A DNA stretch of 42,139 nt from Chromera velia (lineage: Eukaryota; Sar; Chromeraceae). The position numbers and the translations under genes are program-made. This document shows positions 1 to 10,540 of the stretch, piece by piece. Where the stretch lies: positions 1 through 42,139 of the forward strand of contig JAHBMJ010000625.1 in the NCBI GenBank assembly GCA_018398765.1, written 5' to 3'. Numbering within the stretch: the first letter of the stretch is position 1; every line of letters starts with the position of its first letter. The notes beneath the pieces were generated by a model. That model was not told the origin of the DNA. It saw nothing but the letters and a program-made list of their open reading frames with translations, and did not search any database.

Positions 1-449
1 TTTGCAGCTTCCCCAGCTGCCTTCCCTGCCTCGGCTGCCTGGGTACCTTCTCCGTTCCCGTCTCCGCTCTCCTGTTCAGAGAGGAGACGGCTCGAGAAGT
101 CCCCGACATACCTCGAGGCTTCTCTGAACCCGACACTCGCACCCTCCTCATCCTCGCTGGGAGGCTTCACTACAGACGCAGCAGCCGTTTTTCCTGCCAA
201 ATCTGAGAGAAGACGTTTCGATCCTCCAGCCTCTTTCTTCTCCGTACCCTTGAAAAGGGACTCGAAAAAGTGGGAAGTGCCGTTGGACAGCTTCTTGAAC
301 TCTGAACCGACAGCCGTGCCAAACTCTTTCGCATCTTTCTCGACTGTAGTGGCAAAGTGTGACTTGTATGTACTGTTAGAAGGTGAAGGCTCACAGAGAC
401 TTCCAACGGAAGCGCTGAGAAGCAAAAGGACTTGAAGCCTTCTGTGCAT
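1..449 (-). CDS. secreted repeat protein, left copy (3' part outside window)
   Basis: Reading down from the ATG at 449, the frame is open to the window edge. It gives a hydrophobic signal peptide (MHRRLQVLLLLSASVGSLC) and then an acidic, Ala/Gly/Glu-rich chain. The 149 visible codons are almost the same as the N-terminal 149 of the complete gene at 6294-7397, with one clear residue change (KLSNGT here, KLANGT there) plus silent changes. The product is probably exported or sent through the endomembrane system. The family is not recognised. The C-terminal WxKFAxG and 43-residue repeats seen in the other copy would lie outside the window. The start is supported because both copies keep the ATG and signal peptide, while the overlapping alternative frame has no ATG start. 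Confidence 0.75.
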   Translation of the reverse strand, partial: MHRRLQVLLLLSASVGSLCEPSPSNSTYKSHFATTVEKDAKEFGTAVGSEFKKLSNGTSHFFESLFKGTEKKEAGGSKRLLSDLAGKTAAASVVKPPSEDEEGASVGFREASRYVGDFSSRLLSEQESGDGNGEGTQAAEAGKAAGEAA

Positions 450-690
450 CTTGAAGACTGACGGAGATCCACGGAATGAAGACCTGTATTAGCGTCTCGG
501 TTTCAGACAAGGATGAAAAGCGGTAGTGGAAGTCCAATTCACTATGAAGAAGAGGAAATTCTCGAGGAGATGGAGCACTCTGTCAGATCGTTTTTGACTT
601 TTTGTTGAAGGGAGGGAGGCTGAGAGGAGAGAGCCACACCACTTTTGCAGAAGACTTTTTAGGTGACACACGGTCTTCCGATCTATTCTT
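1..690. repeat. segmental duplication, left copy
   Basis: This block is a direct repeat of 6949-7640. The offset is 6948 through the coding part and shifts by one base near 670 because of small indels. The copy covers the N-terminal half of the secreted-protein gene, its 5' flank and a shared ggtcttccgatctattctt segment. Identity is very high from 1 to about 600 and falls away where the GC-rich tract begins. The left boundary is outside the window. Confidence 0.9.
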
Positions 691-880
691 TTGATTGCCC
701 GCGCGTGCACGCGCTCGCGCGCGCAAGAGCGGCAGGCCGGGGTCCACCCCTCGCGCCGCGCGGGCCGCGCGGCCCCACGTCACTGCATGCGCATGCATGG
801 CCCACGCGCAGGGGCCGGGGGAACCGCGCCGCCTCAGTGGCAGTCAGTGCCGCCCGCGCCGCCCACCGCTCACGACCGGT
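690..880. promoter_or_regulatory. GC-rich, CpG-dense tract upstream of left copy
   Basis: About 190 bp of very GC-rich DNA with alternating purine-pyrimidine runs (for example gcgcgtgcacgcgctcgcgc). It lies some 240 bp upstream of the start codon of the minus-strand secreted-protein gene. A comparable tract sits at the matching place upstream of the other copy, so it may be the promoter region. No defined promoter motif was recognised, and the regulatory role is inference from position and composition. Confidence 0.35.
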
Positions 881-2117
881 GCAAGCAAACTAGTGTTGCA
901 ATGTGTTGCACACAAATTTACACCTGCGCAGTCAAATTGTCGATCATTCAGAAATTGCAGCTTCTCTCCGAATGGTTAGTTTGAGCTGGTTTCAGTCTGG
1001 AAGTAGATGTGAACCACTTAAAATGGATCTCCATCTATATGCCTTACCGGAAACCTTTGCATAAGCTGGTCTGTGTGTTACACAAGGCGGGAATAGCTAT
1101 CACCTGCTCTGAACTTCGAAACACCCAAAGTCAGATTGATCTGCGTTAAACTTTGGATACCAGACTTCCGATCCAGTACAGACCAGAATTTCCGTTTACG
1201 AGCGGTTTGCTCTTCTGTGGCGCTCTTATTTGCTTCCAGCAGCTTTCCTCTTTGTGTTATGAATCCTTTCTACTTGGGGAAGGCTTTGATTGAGTGAGCA
1301 ATACCGTGAGCGCAATCTGGACGGCGCTTGCCGAAATGGTATATATTTCGACCTTGAGTTCGAAATAGCGAAACTGGACTTTGGAAAGTGGCTTTGGCGG
1401 TACTCATCTCAACATGCACGCTTCCCGCTCTTCGTGGCCTTGTTCTACTTATGGAAAGAGCATCCTCTTTTGTTGGTCAGTTGCTTAAAAGTTTGTTTTG
1501 TTTCTTTTTGTGTGTTCGATTTTTTATGAAGTGACATGAAAGCGCTTGTTTGGTTCGATCGAAATCGATACACTGGGTTGGCCAATCTGACTGTATGTGC
1601 AATTTTTCTCTATACATCGTGCAACATGTTGCAAATTGATGCAACATACACATTACGACATCTCACTTGAAGCGATCGAGTCAATTAATACTATGTGATG
1701 CACTATCAATACATAATATATTATGCATGTGCACTCTGTATAGACTCTCTCTATTAAAGCGTGCTGCCAATTCTTCCTCAGTGTTTTACGACCTCTCAGA
1801 CAGTCTTTATAGCTCCCATTGATTCTATGAGAACTTTTCGAAGCCTGAGCGTCCGCACTTCCATTGCTCTTCAGGAAGTTTTCTGTTTCTCTGTTTTTCC
1901 AGCGACGATCTCAGGCTGGCTTCGATTCATTGCTTAGTCCTACCGTAGAATCGCGCAAGAGCCCTGCACTCTGTAGAAGCAATAGTGAAGTGTTCTTTAG
2001 CCTGTTCTATCATTTTTTATTCGGTTTCTCTCTGCTGGGCTGAACAGTCATCACAGAAGGAGAAAGGTTCCTATTGGGGTCTGATTTTCTCCGCCAAAAG
2101 TGAATTTGAACAGCAGC
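881..2117. other. intergenic, no supported gene
   Basis: No coding region can be supported here. The longest open stretch (1290-1529) starts at a non-ATG codon and has no domain-like content. The segment holds GTGTTGCA repeated at 893-900 and 903-910, and a related cluster of tgttgca/tgcaaca words near 1620-1650. Base composition moves from GC-rich to moderately AT-rich. Confidence 0.5.
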
Positions 2118-4579
2118 ATGACTACGAAGAAAGTTCCGAAGATTCAGAGCATGGAAATCGCTCGAGTGGTGGTCGGCAGTGGACTCCTCGGCCTCCAAGG
2201 CTTCTGCAAGCTTTCGTCTATCTATAATGAGCTGCTCGCCCTGAGGGATGACCCGACGTGTTCAGGATTTGGGAGCGTGTGCGACGGTTTTGTGAAACCC
2301 AGAGAGAGAGAAGACGTTTGGACCTTCATTGACAGTTGTTTTAAACACGACAATATGAAAGGCTTCCAACAGATCCTTGCCTTGTGAGGCATTGCAAAGC
2401 GCTACCCATTTCTCCTCACACGTGTACTTCGGAAGAAACGGTGCTCTCCAAAGTGTGAGCAGTTTTTGAAGTAGACCGCCAATTCCCAACCGAACACGTC
2501 GTCAAACTCATATAAACCTAACAGCCAAAGAAAGCTGACAAACCCCGATAGAGAGTCCTTTTTAAATCTCTCTGACGAGGCCATTTTCGATCTGACAAGC
2601 GAGCGTTTGACCAGGTTGTTCCAAGGGAAGACTCTCCATCCCGATTCTTGGTACTCTCGCACTGAGGTTCGGACGGCTCGTTCAAGTCATGTTTTGGAGC
2701 GTATCACCGATCGTCCGTTGCTTCATGGCATTGCTCTAATCAGAGCAGGAAAGTTCGAAGAGGCGGGTATGGTTTTAAATGCTGGGGGATGGATGGACCT
2801 GTAGGACCAGCACTCCATTCAGTCAGTATACGGCTGCACTGTGCTTCGAACGCTGCTCAGCCTGCAGTGCTGTTGAAGCTCAACATGTTGTAACAGTTGG
2901 TCTTGAATAATACAAACAAGCAACAAAGCGGTCTCGATCTCCGGTGGCACCTCACTAGGAAGGCCCTAGGGAAGGCCAAAGAAGCGGGTTGCCTTGAATA
3001 GGAGTTTTGGTACGTTGAATTCATGTTTGTTGAGCATAATGAGTACACATACTCATTCGATGGCTACATAATTTCAAAGATGAATTTAACAGCCCTCGGT
3101 CTGGCGTGTCGTCACTGCAATGCTGAGACAGTGAGGGTGTTGGCAGAGGTGCAGGGACCTTTAAAGAGATCCCGCCTTCCTTTGCTGGTTCAACTTGGCG
3201 GTTGGATTCAAAAGGGGTAGAATGGGTTTTAACTTCGATTAGTCGACGATACCCGTTGTGCCGCCACCCTTGAGGCTCTAGCAGATGCGGGAGCGGACTT
3301 CAATGTTGTCAGCAGGGGGGGAAACACACCCCTCTCCCTCGCTTGCTCTTTACGACTGACACAGTCAGCGAAGGTTCTTTTAGAGAGGGGGGCGGTGACA
3401 CAGAGGGTGAGGAAAGGAAAACGAGCGCGCCACTCACCTCTCCTCATTGCTGTCATGAAAGAGGTGCACGACGCAGAATTCCTTCTCACATCTCTCCTCC
3501 TCAGTTGGCATGCCGACGCAAACATAGTCCTCAAGCGTGAAGAGGTTTGTTACACCGTTCTATAGTTCGTATTGCTTAGGAAGGAAGGTGTAGGCCCAAT
3601 TGAGCATCTAGACCTTGAAGGGGGTAGAGTGCCAGCAGTCTTGACGTTCTGATACCCTAGTTGGGAGGGAGAGGAAGTTGATGAGGACGAATGGCACAAA
3701 GAAGACGACCGATTCTGGGCCGTCGACGAGTCTGAGAGCAACCACAGTGAGTCAGATTCGCTATCCATCTACAGTTTCGAAATCGATTCCGAATTTGACT
3801 TCTTTTTCTCTGAAGAAGAGTCTGACCTTGAGGAAGAAGAAGAACAATCGGTGGTCTCTGTAGATTTATCGCCTGCTGGCATCCTTACTGCTCCCAATAC
3901 CCTCCCTTCGCCACCGGGCCCATGAGCCTTGAAGCTTGCCAAGCCAAGCTGGCAAAGCTGCTGATTGTCAATGATCATGGGGCGCGCTGTCCCACATTTC
4001 AAATCACATTGGACGGCCAGTTTGAGTCGCGTCTCCCCTCTCTTATTGGCGTGCTGCATGAAAGATTCCGACCTTGTGCGGTCGTTATACCAGAAGGCGG
4101 GGGCAAACCCGAATGCCTGTGGTATGTTGGGAGAAGAGGAGGGGAAAGAGTCCGCCCATCATCCAGTGATCTAATATATCTTCCTGGAGCTCCGACCTCC
4201 CGAGGAAGAGCTGATTGCTGGGGGGGCAGACCTGAACGTCATAACAGGTTATGGTCACGGGCTGCACTCTCTTGAGTGCACCTAGTAGAGAAGGCTGTCG
4301 GTCGTGGAGTTTCTTCTCTGTAGTGGGGTGGCTGTGGGAGGGGTGACAGATATGGATGGAAAGCGTCGTATGCCTCTGGTGGAAGCGGCTGCGATGCTAG
4401 ACCTCCCCCTTGTGACTCTGTTATTGAAGTGGGAGGCGGCCCCGAACCAGCGAGGGCTTTTGAATATGGGGGGCTCTCTGGTCCTCACATCACCTTTAGA
4501 GGCAGTGAGAGCGAAGGAGGGGTTAAAGTGCAGTCGGGTTAAGCAAATGATGAAGATGCTGCTAAACGCAGGGGCATGC
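2118..4579 (+). pseudogene. decayed ankyrin-repeat protein gene
   Basis: Ankyrin-like pieces occur in order along the plus strand but in changing frames and with stops between them. Examples are LLHGIALIRAGKFEEAGMVL near 2730, LTALGLACRHCNAETVRVL near 3085, GNTPLSLACSLRLTQSAKVL near 3330, VSPLLLACCMKDSDLVRSLY near 4040, and PLVEAAAMLDLPLVTLLLK near 4380. An acidic, Ser-rich linker follows 3660. The first piece has a good ATG at 2118 (MTTKKVPKIQSMEIARVV) and runs to a stop at 2385. Ankyrin repeats are protein-binding modules, and a partner cannot be guessed. The frame changes do not fall at clear GT-AG junctions, so I favour decay, but a multi-exon gene with poor splice signals is possible. 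Confidence 0.55.
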
Positions 4580-4688
4580 TAATACTGCTAAGGCGGTCCC
4601 ATCTCATCTTTGCTGCCAGACTTTACACCCAATCAAGTCAGATTAGAACAGTTAGTCAGCTCTTCCCCCCTTATCCTTTTTTCTTTCC

Positions 4689-4777
4689 TTCGACGACCTA
4701 TAGGTGGACAAGTGCATGGACAGTTTTCTTCGATGACCTATAGGTGAACAGTTTTCTTCGACGATCCAAGTGAAAAG
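4689..4777. repeat. short imperfect tandem repeat
   Basis: Three unevenly spaced units begin with cttcga(c/t)ga at 4689, 4729 and 4756. The first two continue as cctataggtg followed by g/a-aca, and the third is degenerate. It lies just after the last ankyrin-like piece. No function is suggested. Confidence 0.5.
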
Positions 4778-5679
4778 GGTTCACCAATCTGCATGTCAGA
4801 AATGGTTTGATTTTTTTTTGCCTACTACAATCGGATAAATAATTTTATTAGCTTACTCTACACGGTTATTCTTTAAAAAATAAAATCTAGCTAAATTAAT
4901 ATTCTACTAATAATAGCGACTAGAATGGCGATTTAGTTTCTAGCGGTTTACTTAGTTTGTATTGCGAGGAAGTCTGAGGCCTAGACTAAGTGCGTTTCAG
5001 CATTTCATTTCCTCAATTAGAAGCCGATAGAAGCCATATATGCAGCAGAAGTCTATTTGACAGAAGTAAACATTCATAGTACATTTGATACTGAAACTGT
5101 CGGCCCTCAAGAGGGAGACTGACCCTCTGGACATCATTATATGAGTCATACTAAATCCTAGTCCTCATCATCATCATCATCATCATTCACTATCGCCATC
5201 GGCCCATAAATGAGCGTCTGACGTTCAGTAGGTTCGATGCGCAGCTGGACACACTGCTAGGGCAGTCCTAATCATAAATATATGAATTAGAATCAAGAAA
5301 CAGCGATGCGGCATACTTTTACCATTCGCAACTAGGAGCAACTTAATCATAGACTTATTAAGTTCTAGTAGGATAGTTTCTAGTAGAAGGGTAATAATGC
5401 TTAAACAGACTGTGTTTTCTCTACTTGAATTAAATAGTAAAGTGTCAATTAAATCGATCAGTATCACTATCAATCAGTATTACTTTAAACTTTGAATCAC
5501 TTCAATTGTTATATAACGATATTATAACCTAAAATTGTTCTTTAATTTGTAAATTATAAGAAGATAAGGATTATGTAAATCATTGTTCTTAAGTTATTTA
5601 TTCTTTTTATAAAAACTGATAATGTGATTACTTAATTCTAGCTAGAATTCTAGTTAATTTAACTTTTTAAACCTATATA

Positions 5680-5932
5680 GGCTCTGCACTATACATAAAA
5701 AAAATTAAAATAAAAGATGAGAAAACATTTTTTTTTAATGGATTTTTTTTTATTTATCATAACATTCAATAGGTAAACAACTGTTGTTCAAGTGTTGCAA
5801 GAGTGTTGCACGGGGTGTTGCATTGAAAACCATATACTTTTCACTGTGTAAGTTTTCAGTTGATAAATAAAAAAAAAAATAAAAGATCGGAAACTTTCTT
5901 TTTTTTTCTTTTTATTTTTGGAGTGCAGAGCC
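5680..5932. mobile_element. MITE-like palindromic element
   Basis: The ends form a perfect 10-bp inverted repeat (ggctctgcac at 5680-5689, gtgcagagcc at 5923-5932). Inside it a second inverted pair of 17 bp (tttttttttatttatca near 5745-5763 and its complement near 5853-5870) makes the whole 253 bp foldable. There is no ORF. Three GTGTTGCA words lie in the loop at 5792, 5803 and 5815. No clear target duplication flanks it, so the superfamily is unknown; a chance pairing of AT-rich tracts cannot be fully excluded. Confidence 0.5.
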
Positions 5933-6293
5933 AAGTTTTTAACTTGTGAAACTGTTTCTTAGCCTCTTCAGCTAGCTTATAAAATCTTTTTTATTTGGAA
6001 ATAAAAAGATATTTCAACTTTACGTTGGGTCAGGCTCACTGGTATTGTGGTGATATCGAACAGTCAGCTTTTCTGGCTGTTCAAAGTTCAGGACCTTCAG
6101 CAACCGAGTGCAGATCTCGAAACCTCGAAAGTCAGAAACGCCTTATTGAATGTGATTGAATGATCACACCAGTGATCACATCAGCACACAGATATAACAA
6201 CGCAAATTCAACCGAATGCATGATGCATGCACACGCACGCGTGTCATCGAGTGATGGATCTTTCAAGGGACTACAAGATTCAAGGATGCACAC

Positions 6294-7397
6294 TCAGACA
6301 TGAGAAGCAGACCCCCTCAACCTCCGAGGGCTCTCACCGGGAAAAGGGCCACCGGGAAAAGAGCCCGCATAATAAGCATCACCGGGATAGTCAGGAACAG
6401 GCCCACCCACATCACCTCCATACCTCTCCCTCTCATCATGCTCTCTCAACCGACGAGGACTCTCACCGGGGAAAGGGCCACCGGGAAAAGGCCCCGCATA
6501 ATAAGCGTCTCCGGGATAGTCAGGAACAGGCCCACCCACATCACCTCCATACCTCTCCCTCTCATCATGCTCTCTCAACCGACGAGGACTCTCACCGGGA
6601 AAAGGGCCACCGGGAAAAGGCCCCGCATAATAAGCATCACCGGGATAGTCAGGAACAGGCCCACCCACATCACCTCCATACCTCTCCCTCTCATCACGTA
6701 GCCTTCTGTTGGCATCGGAACTTCCCGATTCCGTCTTCTGGTTCTGGCTGTTGGGAGAGAACAGACCCTGGAAGAATCCCCCCGCTGCATCTGCAAACTT
6801 GTTCCACTCGTCAGCGGCCCCACTAGCAAACTTGTGCCAGTCTGTACCGTTCGCGAATTTCTTCCATTCCTCACTGTTGGCAAACTTCTGCCAATCTGTA
6901 CCGTTCACGAAGTTCTGAAACTTTCCAGCCATCGCCTCACCCTCCTTCTTTGCAGCTTCCCCAGCTGCCTTCCCTGCCTCGGCTGCCTGGGTACCTTCTC
7001 CGTTCCCGTCTCCGCTCTCCTGTTCAGAGAGGAGACGGCTCGAGAAGTCCCCGACATACCTCGAGGCTTCTCTGAACCCGACACTCGCACCCTCCTCATC
7101 CTCGCTGGGAGGCTTCACTACAGACGCAGCAGCCGTTTTTCCTGCCAAATCTGAGAGAAGACGTTTCGATCCTCCAGCCTCTTTCTTCTCCGTACCCTTG
7201 AACAGAGACTCGAAAAAGTGGGAAGTGCCATTGGCCAACTTCTTGAACTCTGAACCGACAGCCGTGCCAAACTCTTTCGCATCTTTCTCGACTGTAGTGG
7301 CAAAGTGTGACTTGTATGTACTGTTAGAAGGTGAAGGCTCACAGAGACTTCCAACGGAAGCGCTGAGAAGCAAAAGGACTTGAAGCCTTCTGTGCAT
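6294..7397 (-). CDS. secreted repeat protein, complete copy (367 aa)
   Basis: Single-exon gene, ATG at 7397 and TGA at 6294. It has an N-terminal signal peptide (about residues 1-19), then an acidic Ala/Gly/Lys-rich region. About residues 170-215 carry degenerate repeats around WxKFAxG (DWQKFANSEEWKKFANGTDW and DWHKFASG). Then come three near-identical 43-residue repeats rich in Gly, Pro, Tyr and Arg (VGGPVPDYPGDAYYAGPFPG), separated by an RLREHDERERY linker. There are no membrane segments after the signal peptide and no catalytic motif. A structural, wall or matrix role would fit the composition but is inference. The partial twin is at 1-449, and the divergent neighbour downstream is the WD40 gene. 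Confidence 0.8.
   Translation of the reverse strand: MHRRLQVLLLLSASVGSLCEPSPSNSTYKSHFATTVEKDAKEFGTAVGSEFKKLANGTSHFFESLFKGTEKKEAGGSKRLLSDLAGKTAAASVVKPPSEDEEGASVGFREASRYVGDFSSRLLSEQESGDGNGEGTQAAEAGKAAGEAAKKEGEAMAGKFQNFVNGTDWQKFANSEEWKKFANGTDWHKFASGAADEWNKFADAAGGFFQGLFSPNSQNQKTESGSSDANRRLRDERERYGGDVGGPVPDYPGDAYYAGPFPGGPFPGESPRRLREHDERERYGGDVGGPVPDYPGDAYYAGPFPGGPFPGESPRRLREHDERERYGGDVGGPVPDYPGDAYYAGSFPGGPFPGESPRRLRGSASHV
6313..6700 (-). repeat. three 129-bp tandem repeats (43 codons each)
   Basis: The marker ctctcaccggg recurs at 6331, 6460 and 6589, an exact 129-bp period. The units are almost the same at the DNA level, so the array expanded recently or is kept uniform by conversion. Because the period is a multiple of three, the opposite strand is also open in more than one frame; those antisense ORFs are by-products. 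Confidence 0.9.
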
Positions 7398-7640
7398 CTT
7401 GAAGACTGACGGAGATCCACGGAATGAAGACCTGTATTAGCGTCTCGGTTTCAGACAAGGATGAAAAGCGGTAGTGGAAGTCCAATTCACTATGAAGAAG
7501 AGGAAATTCTCGAGGAGATCGAGCACTCTGTCAGATCGTTTTTGACTTTTTGTTGAAGGGAGAGGGAAGTTGAGAGGAGAGAGCTACACCACCTTTTCAG
7601 AAGACTTTTTGGCATCACGCGGTCTTCCGATCTATTCTTT
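6949..7640. repeat. segmental duplication, right copy
   Basis: Direct repeat of 1-690. The two copies share the 5' half of the secreted-protein gene and roughly 240 bp of its 5' flank with few differences (for example ggagatggagcac against ggagatcgagcac). They diverge where their GC-rich tracts start. Confidence 0.9.
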
Positions 7641-7800
7641 TTGCCCGCCTGCGCATGCAGTCTCGCGCGCGTGCAAGTCTGCATGACCGGACCGCCCGCG
7701 GCCCTCGCAGGTCCGCCCCTCGCGCGCCGCGCGCGGACCGCGTATGCATGCTGAGGCCCCGGCATGCCCGGCGCGGGGCGGGGCGGGCCGGGTACTAAGA
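7640..7800. promoter_or_regulatory. GC-rich, CpG-dense tract upstream of complete copy
   Basis: Counterpart of the tract at 690-880: very GC-rich with alternating gcgc/tgca runs. The sequence itself has diverged but the composition and position are kept. It sits between the divergent starts of the secreted-protein gene (7397, minus) and the WD40 gene (8148, plus), so it could serve either or both. No core promoter motif was recognised. Confidence 0.35.
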
Positions 7801-8147
7801 TGGTACTAAGCTGCATGCAGATGCAGATGTAGCTGTAGGGGACTGTCCAACACGTACAGTGCTCAGTACACTGAGTGCGCAATGTGGTCCTTCGCTTTTT
7901 ACGAGTGTGTACACTGTCGTCTCAGGTTGAATCCCAGGTGTGTGCCAGATTCAAACCTTCCTCCAATGAAAACGTGATAAGCAACCAAACGAAATAGACG
8001 GTACAATCCTTCAGCAACTGTTGTTCGTGTTTCAAAGTGTGTTGTTCAGTGTTGTTCCATCCCTGACCACACGCTCGATTCGTGCGATGCTGCCTGTCTC
8101 AGGCAGGTAGACGGATTCAAAAACCTTGTTGACGTGTTCAATACAAG
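7801..8147. other. rest of divergent intergenic region, WD40 gene 5' flank
   Basis: No gene is supported. This is the 5' flank of the WD40 gene and probably contains its transcription start and 5' untranslated region. No TATA-like or initiator element stands out. Confidence 0.5.
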
Positions 8148-10502
8148 ATGTCCACAAAGAAGAAGAAAGAAAAGACCTTCCAAATTTTGTCATCACCCAT
8201 ACAGGTGAATGTGAAACAGGTGTATGCATACGAGCATTCTGAATTTCAAGCCCCCAAGTCCGTGCTGAGGGCAAAGAAAGATGGATGCGTCCACGTGTCT
8301 GCATCACTTTTGGTCCTCTCAAAACACGCGATGGTCATCGCTCTCTCGTCAGGGAAGATTCTCATCTTTGAAGCTCGGACAGCGCTCTGGTACGGCAAAC
8401 GACCTCGAGAAGACCGACACATTGAGCTCCTGTCTGGACCCAATGGCGACCTGACTGCCCACTTGGGTCTGGTCTCTGCGCTCTTGTTTGAGCAGACTCT
8501 GTATCGTGGTAACGGAATCCTCTTCTCTGGGGGAGCAGACAGGTCCATCAAGGTGTGGGACTTCCCGGATGTCGATCATGCCATCAGCAGAAAGGGGAAG
8601 TGCATACAGACGCTGCAAGGGCACGGGGGGACTATCCTGGCTCTTGCTTATGCGTCTGCTGTTCTTGTGTCCTGTGCTTCTGGAGGGTCCCTTGTGATCT
8701 GGAGACCCGACCCGACGAGGGCTGTCCTCCGGTACCCGGCATTTGTTGCTCACCAATACTTCAACTTGGAGGGCCTGTCTTCTCCCTTTCCGTGGAGACG
8801 TGCAGAGGAGAGAGAGACGTGGTACACATGCACTTCGCCTCGCGAGGGCACTGAAGGTTTAGAGCTCCTTGCAGGCTCTTCCGAGGGCGTTGTGACGGTA
8901 TTCAAATTGATGTATACGCCGATTGCAGGACAGACACAGCTACAGGTGCAGACCCACGAGACGTCTCATAACAACAGCACAGGACAGCAACAACCGCAGC
9001 AGCAGAGGCAGCCGTCATTGGAGGGAGTGGGCAGGTCCCTCGAGGCCGCAGCTTTCATGGCATCTGCACACGCACACGCACAAAACTCGCCCCTTGCACC
9101 TGTGGCCGTGAAGGGGGCAGCTGCACGGTCCCTCAATTTGAGTCACCAGGGCTGGAAGCAGACCGCATTCCACAGGGATGCACGGCTGCAGGTCTGTCGT
9201 TTACAAGGGTGGAAGAATAAAGTGATTGCAGGATGTCTGACGAGTTCCGTGTCCCTTCTGGTTCTTACTTTATGTGAGCCTCACGCTCTTTCAGCTTGTT
9301 TACTGACTGACTCCAACTGCTCTCTAACCCTTTCCCTCCCCCCCCCTCTGCAGGTTCTCCAAAGAGGGGCCCTGCAGGTCCTCGCTCTTCCTGTCGAGAG
9401 TCTGGCTGCCCTCCTCGGGTTCGACAGGAGACTGTACATCGTGGACGTCGACGAGAGCAGACGCGCACCCGCGGGGGGAAACCCGACAGACGCTGCTCAG
9501 GGGGCGTCTGCAGTGGCGGGCCCCGGGAACTCAGGGGGGGCGGGCGGAAGGGAGCAGATGCCCTCTGCTGCTGCACCTTCTTCTGCTGTCTCTGGGGGAG
9601 CTGCGGGAGGGGGGACGAACGCAGAGGGAGCAGCGGTGCCGCCTTGCTTTCTCGTCCCCGCGTCTGTCAAAAGCGTGGAGGCAAATCCCCTCGACAGGTC
9701 GGCAGGGGGGGTTGAAGTGACTTTGGTGCGAATTCAGTCTTTCGCTCTCGGCATTTAAGTAGGTTGGGGAAGGGTCGCGTGTTCTCTGCTTTCTCTTTAT
9801 GACTCTGTCCCTTTCAAGTGGGTACGGCTTTTCTTATTTTCACTCTTTTCTCTGACTGTGTATTTCTGCGCTCTGTTTTCTTTCTTTTTCTGTTTCCTTA
9901 CCGGCCTGCATGCAGACTGTTCACATGCCTCTGTTGGGATGACGCCAATAACGAGCTGATCGTTGCGGACGAGGGCGGCGGGATCTTCTGGTCTGTCTCT
10001 CTGTCTGTCTTTCTATCGGCATGCAGCGTCTTCTGTCCATTTCTATTCTTGAGTCTTTTGGGGGGAGGGGGGCTTTGCGTGAGCGAGGTTCTCCTCAATA
10101 GAAGAGTAATGCAATGAACGCAGCAAGGGGGCAGGAAGTCTGACTTACCATCAGAAAGAAGACACACAAGCAAGAAACAAAACAAAGGATACCAAGGGTG
10201 GACAAAAGTCCAAAGAACGCAGCTGCGTCAACTTTTGACAAAAGGGCGGACATACGGAGAGGATTACTCATGGAAAACACGAAAACCAAATCTGAAGAAA
10301 CCTATGACCCTCTTGTCTCTTTGGCTTTGCACTGGCAGGTTTGACGTTCAAGCAGAAGAGTGGACTGAGGCAAAGCAGCTGACAGAAAACGGAGAGAAAC
10401 TTCATAAAATTACCCTGGCAGATGGTGAGTCGGCCTGCTTTTCTGCGTTTTTGACAGTTTTGTGTCGTGAATACCTCTGAATGGGTACCGCATCCGTTTG
10501 AC

Positions 10503-10540
<38 letters not shown>

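Larger units (their letters stand above)
4580..6293. other. AT-rich intergenic DNA with element remnants
   Basis: Strongly AT-rich, without a credible gene. It contains short tandem units at 4689-4777, a TCA trinucleotide run at 5165-5187, a palindromic element at 5680-5932, and poly-A/poly-T tracts. The composition is like the blocks at 17590-18510, 22772-23400 and 26840-27250, suggesting a shared class of old insertion DNA. Confidence 0.5.

Noticed and set aside
1290-1529. 79-codon open frame
   Set aside because: Non-ATG start, no domain, no neighbouring exon and no repeat in the other duplicated region.
6313-6700. CRISPR-like array
   Set aside because: The units are 129 bp, contiguous, coding and without spacers, in an intron-containing eukaryotic genome.
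6227-6826. Plus-strand ORF rich in His/Lys repeats over the 129-bp array
   Set aside because: It is the antisense of the secreted-protein repeats. A period divisible by three keeps several frames open, and the minus-strand frame has the signal peptide and a twin gene.
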